Assembly: GCA_900318545.1 (NCBI GenBank)
Contig: ONLC01000155.1
Coordinates: 1-5,519, forward strand
Length of the DNA stretch: 5,519 nucleotides
Direction of reading: 5' to 3'
Origin: an uncultured Eubacteriales bacterium
Lineage (GTDB): Bacteria > Bacillota > Clostridia > Oscillospirales > Ruminococcaceae
Every line of letters begins with the position of its first letter. Within the stretch, counting starts at the first letter, position 1. Under the pieces are notes generated by a model. It was not told the origin of the DNA and made no database searches. It saw only the letters and a list, made by a program, of their open reading frames with translations. A program made the position numbers and the translations under genes. This document shows positions 1-5,122 of the stretch, piece after piece.

Positions 1-384
1 AAACGCGTTAACATCAATAAATTTGATACTCTCGGGGAGGAAGAGCTTTCTCAGCTTTTCGCAGCCCGAAAATGCCTCTGCACCGATACTGCTTACGGTA
101 TCGGGAACATCAACTACCTCAAGGCTCGTGCAGAAGGAGAAGGTGCTGTCCTCGATCTCAAGGACACCCTTCGGCATTTTTATCATTGCAAGCTTTGCAC
201 ACTGACAAAATGCACCCTGCTTTATTATCTTGAGGGACGATGGCAATTCAACTCCGCGCAGACGCTTGCACGAGGAGAAAGCGTATTCTCCGATAGCAAG
301 GAGCGTTGAAGGAAGGTCGATAGTCCTGAGCGAGCCGAAGCCGTCGAAGCAGAAGCTGTCGATCTTCGTATATCCGTGAGGGAT
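1..384 (-). repeat. Tandem 23-residue leucine-rich repeats (protein level)
   Basis: Residues 185-207, 208-230, 231-253, 254-276 and 277-299 of the minus-strand protein are five repeats of exactly 23 residues, and 300-312 begins a sixth. Each starts with (I/L/M/V)-Pro, has an Ile at about position 8, a conserved Phe at about position 13, a Gly or Cys at about position 16 and a Leu at about position 19. This is the LRR_5 (Treponema/BspA) pattern. The codons have diverged between repeats, so this is an old protein repeat rather than a recent DNA duplication. The array continues past the window edge. Confidence 0.9.
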
Positions 385-936
385 AATGATATTTCCTCTG
401 AGTCGATAGCGGATAGCGTCCACAGGTCTGAACACGTTCTCGTCAACGTTGACCTTCTTGCTTTCCTTTTCTTTTTCCTTTGCAGGACGCTCTACATTGT
501 CATCGCCGACAACGACCTTAAATTCCGATTCATAAGGCCAGCCGAGCAGATATGTAAAGCAGGCAAGGACGAACTCCGTTGCTGTTTCAGAGAGGAAGAG
601 CTCGCTTATCATGTAATTTTTCGCCTTCATGACAGCGATCTTCTTGTTTTTGTCTCCGATGAGGATATTGAACACACCGAGACGGCACATATTGATGAGC
701 AGTCTGCGTTCCTTGTCATAATCGGGGATATAGTCGGCAAGCAGAGCAAAAAACCTGATCCTGTCGGAGACAGCCTGTGTTCCGTGCTCAACGACGATTG
801 TTCTCAGGACGCTCTGTATCTCCATTGTATTCGGAAAATCACGTATGTTCTGGAGAGTAGGAGCTCCGCATTCTTGGCATGATATGCTGTCAGGGCTGAC
901 AACGGCGCCGCATTTTTCACATTGCATATTAATCAT
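1..936 (-). CDS. Zinc-ribbon leucine-rich-repeat (BspA-like, LRR_5) protein, C-terminus beyond the left edge
   Basis: The minus strand is open from 936 to the edge (312 codons, no stop seen). Residues 6-23 form a zinc ribbon, Cys6-x2-Cys9 and Cys20-x2-Cys23. Residues about 30-148 are an unassigned, probably helical domain, followed by a Lys/Glu-rich linker (about 150-165). From residue 185 there are five full 23-residue leucine-rich repeats and part of a sixth, of the pattern LPxxLxxIxxxAFxxCxxLxxVx. There is no signal peptide or membrane segment, so the protein is probably cytosolic, unlike the secreted BspA adhesins that share this repeat class. Two in-frame starts are possible: ATG at 936, with AAGGA 8 bases upstream, and ATG at 927, with AGGA 8 bases upstream. 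The longer form is chosen for its better ribosome binding site, although the 927 form (starting Met-Gln-Cys) is typical of zinc ribbons. The function is unknown; a protein-interaction scaffold is likely. The gene is transcribed divergently from the sensor operon. Confidence 0.9.
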   Translation of the reverse strand, partial: MINMQCEKCGAVVSPDSISCQECGAPTLQNIRDFPNTMEIQSVLRTIVVEHGTQAVSDRIRFFALLADYIPDYDKERRLLINMCRLGVFNILIGDKNKKIAVMKAKNYMISELFLSETATEFVLACFTYLLGWPYESEFKVVVGDDNVERPAKEKEKESKKVNVDENVFRPVDAIRYRLRGNIIIPHGYTKIDSFCFDGFGSLRTIDLPSTLLAIGEYAFSSCKRLRGVELPSSLKIIKQGAFCQCAKLAMIKMPKGVLEIEDSTFSFCTSLEVVDVPDTVSSIGAEAFSGCEKLRKLFLPESIKFIDVNAF

Positions 937-962
937 CCTAACATTCCTTGATTATTGTTTTT

Positions 963-1002
963 AAGGCTGACCGTAAGCAAACGGCTTCATGATCGCAGCC
1001 TT
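963..1002 (-). other. Stem-loop in the leader of the leucine-rich-repeat gene
   Basis: The arms AAGGCTG (963-969) and CAGCCTT (996-1002) are perfect 7-base complements. Nested inside, CCGT (971-974) can pair with ACGG (981-984) across a 6-base loop, leaving an 11-base bulge. The element lies about 10 bases after the predicted minus-strand start site (near 1013) and ends about 26 bases before the coding start. No T-run follows it on the minus strand, so it is not an ordinary terminator for that transcript. It matches no riboswitch class I recognise, and its role is unknown. Confidence 0.4.
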
Positions 1003-1019
1003 TTATATTCTTGGTGTTT

Positions 1020-1048
1020 ATTATAACACATTATTATCACAAAGTCAA
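1020..1048 (-). promoter_or_regulatory. Sigma-A promoter of the leucine-rich-repeat gene
   Basis: Read on the minus strand, TTGACT (1048-1043) and TATAAT (1025-1020) are separated by 17 bases. The -10 box is preceded by TGT, an extended -10 (TGn). The boxes match consensus at 5 of 6 and 6 of 6 positions. Transcription should start near 1013, giving a leader of about 77 bases before the ATG at 936. Confidence 0.85.
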
Positions 1049-1196
1049 GATAATTAAATAAGAAGCATTTTGAATATTGTATAAAAAATGTATTTTTTTT
1101 ATTAAATAGCTGCCGTCAGTCGTCCGCAGAGGCATTCTTCGTATATAACCACAAAAAACTTTAAAACAAGTTTAAAAAAATATACATATTCCATTA

Positions 1197-1225
1197 TTGA
1201 AATAAATCGTTAATTGTGATAAAAT
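1197..1225 (+). promoter_or_regulatory. Sigma-A promoter of the sensor operon
   Basis: TTGAAA (1197-1202) and TAAAAT (1220-1225) are 17 bases apart, each matching consensus at 5 of 6 positions. TGA at 1217-1219 forms an extended -10. The predicted start is near 1232, giving a leader of about 100 bases before the ATG at 1333. It is the best candidate upstream of the binding-protein gene. Confidence 0.75.
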
Positions 1226-1237
1226 TATGAGTAGACA

Positions 1238-1295
1238 GTGAGAGGGAGCAGCACGCCCTTTTGCACCTATTCGCCCTGCTGTCCTCAACGCTCAC
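1238..1295 (+). other. Possible stem-loop in the leader of the sensor operon
   Basis: GAGG (1242-1245) pairs with CCTC (1283-1286) and AGCAG (1247-1251) pairs with CTGCT (1276-1280), separated by a small internal loop (G1246 against GT 1281-1282) and closed by a 24-base loop. GTGAG (1238-1242) and CTCAC (1291-1295) could lengthen or compete with the base of the stem. The element starts within about 10 bases of the predicted transcript 5' end and stops about 20 bases before the ribosome binding site. No T-run follows it, and I do not recognise a known riboswitch. It could stabilise the transcript or act as a regulator, or be chance. Confidence 0.35.
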
Positions 1296-1316
1296 GCAAG
1301 GCGGAAACTATATTTC

Positions 1317-1322
1317 AGGAGG
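1317..1322 (+). promoter_or_regulatory. Ribosome binding site that fixes the start of the binding protein
   Basis: A full AGGAGG lies 10 bases before the ATG at 1333. The same frame is open upstream to a TTG at 1261, but that TTG has no Shine-Dalgarno sequence, and starting there would bury the signal peptide behind 24 extra residues. Confidence 0.9.
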
Positions 1323-1332
1323 ATCAAGAGTA

Positions 1333-2454
1333 ATGAAAAAAGCAAAATTGAAGATGCTTGCAAGCAGCGTGGCATTATGCGTACTTTCTGCATCAATGGT
1401 TTTTTCTTCTGGCTGCGGCAGAAAACGCCCTGAAGGAATGTCCATCGCGCTCATCTGCAAGAACACAAACGTTAGCTTCTGGGAAGACGTAAGAACAGGC
1501 GCTCAGGACGCTTGTGACGAAATGGGCTATGATATGACTTACTACTGTGCTAACGCCGACGATGACGTTGAGAGCCAGATCCAGTTCATTGATGACGCTA
1601 TCACCAAGAAGGTAGATGCTATCATCATCGCTCCCAACAGCAGTACAGCGCTCAACGATGCACTTCTCAAGGCAGACAACGCAGGTATAGACATAATCAA
1701 CATCAACTCTGCTTCGACCTATGAGGGAGTAAAGTCCGTTATAAGCTCGAGTAATGCCGACGGCGGCGCCGTTGCCGCAAGACAGGCCGCTTCACTCGTA
1801 AACGGTCAGTGCAAGATCGGTATCGTAGGTAACAATGCCGAATCCGCTAATGCACGTATTGAGGGATTTGAGAACGAATTCATTTCACAGCTCGTTCTCA
1901 AGGACAGAAGCGAGAAAATGGCACAGATGTTCTCAGGCGGTCAGAACGCACCTCTCCCCGAGGGTACAACAAATGAAAACGGTGAGGCTTTAAGAGGACC
2001 CATGGGTGCTCCCGAAGGCGGTATAGACGGCGAGATCGAAAAGTATAAGGAATATATCTTAGAGCCTGTATATGTAGGTAACGAGGAAGACGCTATCGAG
2101 GCTTCAAAGAAGCTCCTCGAAGAGAATAAAGACATCAATGTACTCTTTGCAACAAACACGTACACAACAGTCGGTATCTGCAAGGCAGTACAGGATCTCG
2201 GACTTTCCAACGACATCGTTGTTGTCGGCTTCAACTCGGACGACGACGAGATAACCTTCATCAAGAACGGTGTTCTTGACGGTACAGTCGTACAGAACCC
2301 TTACAACCAGGGATATATCGGTGTAAGATATGCTGCAAGCATCAAGGACGGCACCGCTGTTCCCAAGACGCTTGATACAGGTGTTACCTTCGTTTCGGGC
2401 AGCAACATAAACGATGAAGCAGTTAAGATCCTGCTCTATCCCGAAAGCTTTTAA
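1333..2454 (+). CDS. Substrate-binding-protein-like lipoprotein (Peripla_BP_4/RbsB-like), probable ligand sensor
   Basis: A 373-residue protein. The signal peptide has a Lys-rich start, a hydrophobic stretch (residues 9-24) and the lipobox Ser-Ser-Gly-Cys28, so the mature protein is a lipoprotein held outside the membrane by a short linker. Residues 37-373 follow the sugar-binding fold of the RbsB type: the NVSFWEDV segment (46-53), IIIAPNSS, GNN...NARIEGF (166-179), VVVGFNS and VVQNPYNQGYIGV (about 319-331). Some sites usually occupied by ligand-binding Asp appear as Asn (N125, N301), so the ligand may not be a simple sugar. A Gly/Pro-rich insertion is centred on residues 201-233, where family members have only a few residues. 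No permease or ATPase gene is present; the next gene, 15 bases on, encodes a membrane GGDEF protein. A sensing role is therefore inferred, and an orphan transporter subunit remains possible. Confidence 0.9.
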   Translation: MKKAKLKMLASSVALCVLSASMVFSSGCGRKRPEGMSIALICKNTNVSFWEDVRTGAQDACDEMGYDMTYYCANADDDVESQIQFIDDAITKKVDAIIIAPNSSTALNDALLKADNAGIDIININSASTYEGVKSVISSSNADGGAVAARQAASLVNGQCKIGIVGNNAESANARIEGFENEFISQLVLKDRSEKMAQMFSGGQNAPLPEGTTNENGEALRGPMGAPEGGIDGEIEKYKEYILEPVYVGNEEDAIEASKKLLEENKDINVLFATNTYTTVGICKAVQDLGLSNDIVVVGFNSDDDEITFIKNGVLDGTVVQNPYNQGYIGVRYAASIKDGTAVPKTLDTGVTFVSGSNINDEAVKILLYPESF

Positions 2455-2469
2455 TGGAGGTGCAGTGTA

Positions 2470-3744
2470 ATGGCTAAGAATAAGGAAAAAAAGACTAATC
2501 ACTCGCTGGCATACATACTTGCCGCAATAATGCTGTTCGTTGTATCCTTCATCAATATGTCACTTGTTGATCTCCTCTGGGGCAGGATCAGTGATACGAA
2601 CACAACTACGGGTGCAGCTATGAACGCGATCAATACGGTCGATGCAGAGCTCCTCGTTATCAATAACGACGTTCTTCGCGTCATCAACCTTGCATCAGAG
2701 ATGACAAACGGTGATATGCTCGGACGTGAGCTCAGCGAACAGGAGCTTATCTCTACACAGGCAGAACTCGACCAGATAGTTGAGAACATTTCTCTTGAAT
2801 ACGATAACATCGAAGCTGCTGAAAAGAGATTTGAAAAGATCAAGGGTCTCTCAGATAATACAAAGAGAAGATACAATCACGCTAAGGCGCTCATTGATAC
2901 ATACCACACAAGACTTGAGAACCTTGCTGTTGCCTTCAGAGAAGACTACTCTCAGCTTGGTAACATGAACGACCTCTACGTACAGGATATTTATCCGCTT
3001 CAGGTCAACGCGGCCGAGATGCTCAAGGCTGCTATCGCTATCAACGGCGCTGATACAGGCAGGAAGCAGGCAATGCTCGCAAGAGTCGTTTACCTCGTTG
3101 ACTTCATCATGTTCGGTATCATGATCGTCGGTGAGCTTGCTATCCTCTTCATCGCTCGTTACGCTAAGAAGTCAAGACTCGAGCTTGAAGAGCGTGAGAA
3201 GAACCTCGCAGAAGTCGGTGCTAAGCTCCAGACCTCAAGACAGAACGTTAATGCGCTCGCACTTTCTAACATCCTTACAGGCATGAAGAACCGCTATGCG
3301 CTCGACAATGATATAACCGAACGGCTTGATACAGACCGCTTCGTTATCGCAGTATTCGATATGGATAACTTCCGTACGATCAACGATAACTATGGCTATG
3401 ACTTCGGTGATGAGTACCTCACTATCGTAGCTGATAAGCTCAAGGAGGACTTCGGCAGATTCGCTGAGATCTACAACATCACAGGCAACGAGTTCTGCTT
3501 CGTATTCAACAGAGAGATATCCGAGGGACAGGCGATCGGTATTTCACAGAATATCCTCACCTGCATGAGCAGCCCGTTCGTTGTGCTCAACCTCAGCGTT
3601 CAGCTCACAGCAACAGGTGCACTTCACACATATCTCCCGGGCGACTGCTCGAACCTCAACCAGCTCCTTGTTAAGCTTGATACTGCAATGCGTGACGCTA
3701 AGAGAAACGGCGGAAACGTTCTCGTTCAGACAAACCAGATATAA
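2470..3744 (+). CDS. Membrane sensor with extracytoplasmic helical domain and degenerate GGDEF domain
   Basis: A 424-residue protein starting at the ATG at 2470, with GGAGG 9 bases upstream and 15 bases after the binding-protein stop. Membrane helices lie at about 13-36 and 206-229. They flank an outer domain of about 170 mostly helical residues without cysteine, resembling the four-helix-bundle sensors of chemoreceptors. A coiled-coil signalling helix (about 233-262) leads to a GGDEF domain (from LTGMKNR, 269-275). By spacing to PleD, D297 (metal), N305 and D314 (guanine) are kept. The GGDEF signature is T338-G-N340-E-F, so the first Gly and the catalytic acidic residue are changed. The inhibitory-site Arg and Asp become G329 and A332, and the phosphate-contact Arg of the GRN motif near the C-terminus becomes G415. 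The domain is probably weak or inactive as a diguanylate cyclase and may act by binding GTP or a partner protein. The binding protein upstream is its likely partner. Confidence 0.9.
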   Translation: MAKNKEKKTNHSLAYILAAIMLFVVSFINMSLVDLLWGRISDTNTTTGAAMNAINTVDAELLVINNDVLRVINLASEMTNGDMLGRELSEQELISTQAELDQIVENISLEYDNIEAAEKRFEKIKGLSDNTKRRYNHAKALIDTYHTRLENLAVAFREDYSQLGNMNDLYVQDIYPLQVNAAEMLKAAIAINGADTGRKQAMLARVVYLVDFIMFGIMIVGELAILFIARYAKKSRLELEEREKNLAEVGAKLQTSRQNVNALALSNILTGMKNRYALDNDITERLDTDRFVIAVFDMDNFRTINDNYGYDFGDEYLTIVADKLKEDFGRFAEIYNITGNEFCFVFNREISEGQAIGISQNILTCMSSPFVVLNLSVQLTATGALHTYLPGDCSNLNQLLVKLDTAMRDAKRNGGNVLVQTNQI

Positions 3745-3764
3745 GGAACTGCAAATATGGTTTC

Positions 3765-3798
3765 AAAAAGGCTGATGATCCGTTCATCAGCCTTTTTT
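3765..3798 (+). terminator. Rho-independent terminator closing the sensor operon
   Basis: A perfect 14-base-pair stem (3765-3778 with 3784-3797) built on GGCTGATGA and TCATCAGCC encloses a 5-base loop (3779-3783). It ends in a run of six T (3793-3798), partly within the stem. It lies 20 bases after the GGDEF gene stop. The A-tract on the left arm could also let it terminate minus-strand transcription. It limits the operon to two genes. Confidence 0.93.
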
Positions 3799-3844
3799 GT
3801 GCAAAATCAACTATATAAACCGCGTGTTTTTTACATCTATACGT

Positions 3845-3873
3845 TTGACTTTTTGCGCAGAATACGGTATAAT
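3845..3873 (+). promoter_or_regulatory. Sigma-A promoter of the coiled-coil (DivIVA-like) gene
   Basis: TTGACT (3845-3850), a 17-base spacer and a perfect TATAAT (3868-3873). The predicted start is near 3880, giving a leader of about 80 very AT-rich bases. A second TATAAT at 3923-3928 has only a poor -35 (TTTTCA, 3900-3905) and is less likely. A short GTTG-N7-CAAC repeat at 3880-3894 overlaps the predicted start site and could be chance. Confidence 0.88.
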
Positions 3874-3946
3874 ATTATTGTTGTAATATGCAACTATTGT
3901 TTTCAGACTATTATTAATTATATATAATAATTAAAATATTTTGTCG

Positions 3947-3953
3947 AAGGAGG
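3947..3953 (+). promoter_or_regulatory. Ribosome binding site that fixes the start of the DivIVA-like gene
   Basis: AAGGAGG lies 8 bases before the ATG at 3962. The in-frame TTG at 3941 lies upstream of this site and cannot be served by it. The ATG at 3957 is out of frame and only 3 bases from the site. Confidence 0.93.
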
Positions 3954-3961
3954 CAAATGCA

Positions 3962-5065
3962 ATGGCAGACATCAAATACATAAGGACTGTCACATACGGA
4001 GGTTACGACAAAACGGACGTGCTTCAGAGACTCGAATCCCTCAATACTATGGTCTTTGACCTGAAGACCGAGCTCCGTACCACAAAGCTTCTCCTTGAAG
4101 GCTACAAAAAGGACACCGACGAGGATAAGACAGTAACAGCTATTCTTGCAGGCGAAAAGACAAGAATGACTCAGCTTGAGGTACAGAATGAGACCCTCAG
4201 CACAAGGATAAAGAACATCGAAGGCGAAAACAAGGGCTACGTTGACGAGATAAAGGCTCTCAAGGACGAGCTCAGCGAGTTGAAGGAAAGGTATGAAAAG
4301 GCTGAATCCAAGATAAAGGTCATGGAGTCGAGCAGTGACGCTGTTGCATTCAGCAACGTATTCGTAGAGGCTCAGAAGTCCGCTGACGTTATCATCGACA
4401 ATTCCAAGAAGAGAGCTGAGGAGATAAATCAGCAGGCTAAGGATACCGCTGAGAACATCATTGCCGAAGCCAACAAGGAAGCTGAAAATATCATCTACAA
4501 CGCTGAAAAGGAAGCTGCTGACACTATCGAATCCGCAAGCAAGGACCTCTCGAAGCTCCGCTCTGCATCGAGCAGCATGAGATTGTTCATGCTCGACGAT
4601 ATTGCCCGTCTGAATGAGGACATCGTCCGTGCAAAGAAATCACTTGAGGAATTTGTCGATACAGAAAACAAGAGCCTCGACAATTATCAGCATATGCTCG
4701 ATAAGACAGAAAAGACCCTCATGGAGAACAAGGTGCCCGAGATAGCACAGACTGAGATACCTGCTCCCGAGGTACGTGAGAAGCCTCAGACCGTACTCGA
4801 AATGATAACGGAAAAGAAGGCTGATGAGGCTGACAAGGCAAAGAAGAAGTCCTCACTTGATAAGCTCAAGCAAATGGCTGACGCTCTTAATAAGGATAAG
4901 GACTCAAACAGCGGAAAATCAGAGGGCGCTGAAAAGGAAAGCTCCGCACCGACTGAAAAAAGCGGTGACGCAGAGCAGAAAAAGAGCTCTGATGCTCAGA
5001 AAAAGCCGGGCAAGATAGACCTTGCCGCTCTTGCAAATCAGGCTAATTCACTTAAAAACAAATAA
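3962..5065 (+). CDS. Long DivIVA-like coiled-coil protein with a charged C-terminal tail
   Basis: A 367-residue soluble protein with no signal peptide or membrane segment. The N-terminus (about 5-40) contains YGGYDKTDVLQRLESLN, resembling the DivIVA head motif in which a Gly-Tyr-Asp turn precedes the coil. Coiled coil follows through about residue 120. Six consecutive 11-residue units occupy 137-202, Ala-rich as in ATP-synthase b-subunit-like stalks. More helix runs to about 255. The tail (about 260-350) is low-complexity and rich in Lys, Ser, Glu and Ala. The protein ends in a short conserved-looking segment, KIDLAALANQANSLKNK. DivIVA proteins recruit division, wall-growth or polarity factors to curved membrane. 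Typical members are roughly 160-230 residues, so this one is long. The head is only moderately similar, so DivIVA-like is a structural call and the role is inferred. It has its own promoter, and no terminator separates it from the iron-sulfur gene downstream. Confidence 0.85.
   Translation: MADIKYIRTVTYGGYDKTDVLQRLESLNTMVFDLKTELRTTKLLLEGYKKDTDEDKTVTAILAGEKTRMTQLEVQNETLSTRIKNIEGENKGYVDEIKALKDELSELKERYEKAESKIKVMESSSDAVAFSNVFVEAQKSADVIIDNSKKRAEEINQQAKDTAENIIAEANKEAENIIYNAEKEAADTIESASKDLSKLRSASSSMRLFMLDDIARLNEDIVRAKKSLEEFVDTENKSLDNYQHMLDKTEKTLMENKVPEIAQTEIPAPEVREKPQTVLEMITEKKADEADKAKKKSSLDKLKQMADALNKDKDSNSGKSEGAEKESSAPTEKSGDAEQKKSSDAQKKPGKIDLAALANQANSLKNK
4370..4567 (+). repeat. Six 11-residue (hendecad) coiled-coil repeats (protein level)
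   Basis: Residues 137-202 of the DivIVA-like protein divide exactly into AQKSADVIIDN, SKKRAEEINQQ, AKDTAENIIAE, ANKEAENIIYN, AEKEAADTIES and ASKDLSKLRSA. Four of these begin with Ala followed by a Lys two positions later, and small or aliphatic residues recur at positions 1, 5 and about 8. The 11-residue period implies a straight or right-handed coiled coil rather than a standard heptad coil. Confidence 0.85.
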
Positions 5066-5094
5066 TTTTTGTTTATCTCAATTTTATATATAAT
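5066..5094 (+). promoter_or_regulatory. Weak candidate promoter before the iron-sulfur gene
   Basis: A TATAAT at 5089-5094 lies 29 bases before the ATG at 5123. The hexamer 17 bases upstream of it (5066-5071, TTTTTG) is a poor -35. The gap is so AT-rich that a TATAAT is expected by chance. Read-through from the DivIVA-like gene across this 57-base gap is equally plausible, because I see no terminator. An AT-only-like hairpin (AAACAAA 5056-5062 with TTTGTTT 5068-5074) lacks a GC stem. Confidence 0.25.
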
Positions 5095-5122
5095 ATTTAC
5101 CAGGTGTTAAGGAGAAGGAACA

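Larger units (their letters stand above)
937..1332. other. Divergent AT-rich intergenic control region
   Basis: This 396-base gap holds no credible gene. It contains the minus-strand promoter (1020-1048) and leader stem-loop (963-1002), and the plus-strand promoter (1197-1225) and its leader of about 100 bases. Between the two promoters is an AT-rich stretch with a run of eight T at about 1093-1100. A short GC-richer patch at about 1109-1142 has only a weak possible TGCC/GGCA pairing. An inverted repeat AAACTT-N6-AAGTTT lies at 1156-1173, centred about 67 bases before the predicted plus-strand start. It could be a regulator site or simply AT-rich composition. Confidence 0.7.

Noticed and set aside
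376..882. 168-codon plus-strand open frame
   Set aside because: It lies entirely within the minus-strand leucine-rich-repeat gene, has no ribosome binding site, and its product shows no domain pattern, whereas the minus-strand product has a zinc ribbon and regular repeats.
963..1004. Plus-strand terminator reading of the 963-1002 stem-loop
   Set aside because: Only four T follow, the stem is interrupted by an 11-base bulge, and no plus-strand gene lies upstream.
1261..1332. In-frame TTG extension of the binding protein
   Set aside because: No Shine-Dalgarno before it; AGGAGG at 1317-1322 serves the ATG at 1333, and the extension would displace the lipoprotein signal peptide from the N-terminus.
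1207..1332. Cyclic-di-GMP (GEMM) riboswitch before the sensor operon
   Set aside because: CACGCAAGGCGGAAAC at about 1292-1307 recalls parts of the motif, but the conserved core elements are not in the right order or spacing.
1941..2502. Minus-strand open frames of 107 and 132 codons antisense to the binding-protein gene
   Set aside because: Shadow frames of a well-supported gene, without family resemblance or ribosome binding sites.
2499..2876. Minus-strand 125-codon frame opposite the membrane sensor
   Set aside because: Shadow frame; the plus strand has membrane helices and recognisable domain motifs.
3905..3938. AT-rich near-palindrome in the DivIVA-like gene leader
   Set aside because: Composed almost only of A and T; such symmetry is expected by chance and the pairing would be unstable.
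3941..3961. In-frame TTG extension of the DivIVA-like protein
   Set aside because: The ribosome binding site AAGGAGG lies downstream of this TTG and is correctly spaced for the ATG at 3962.
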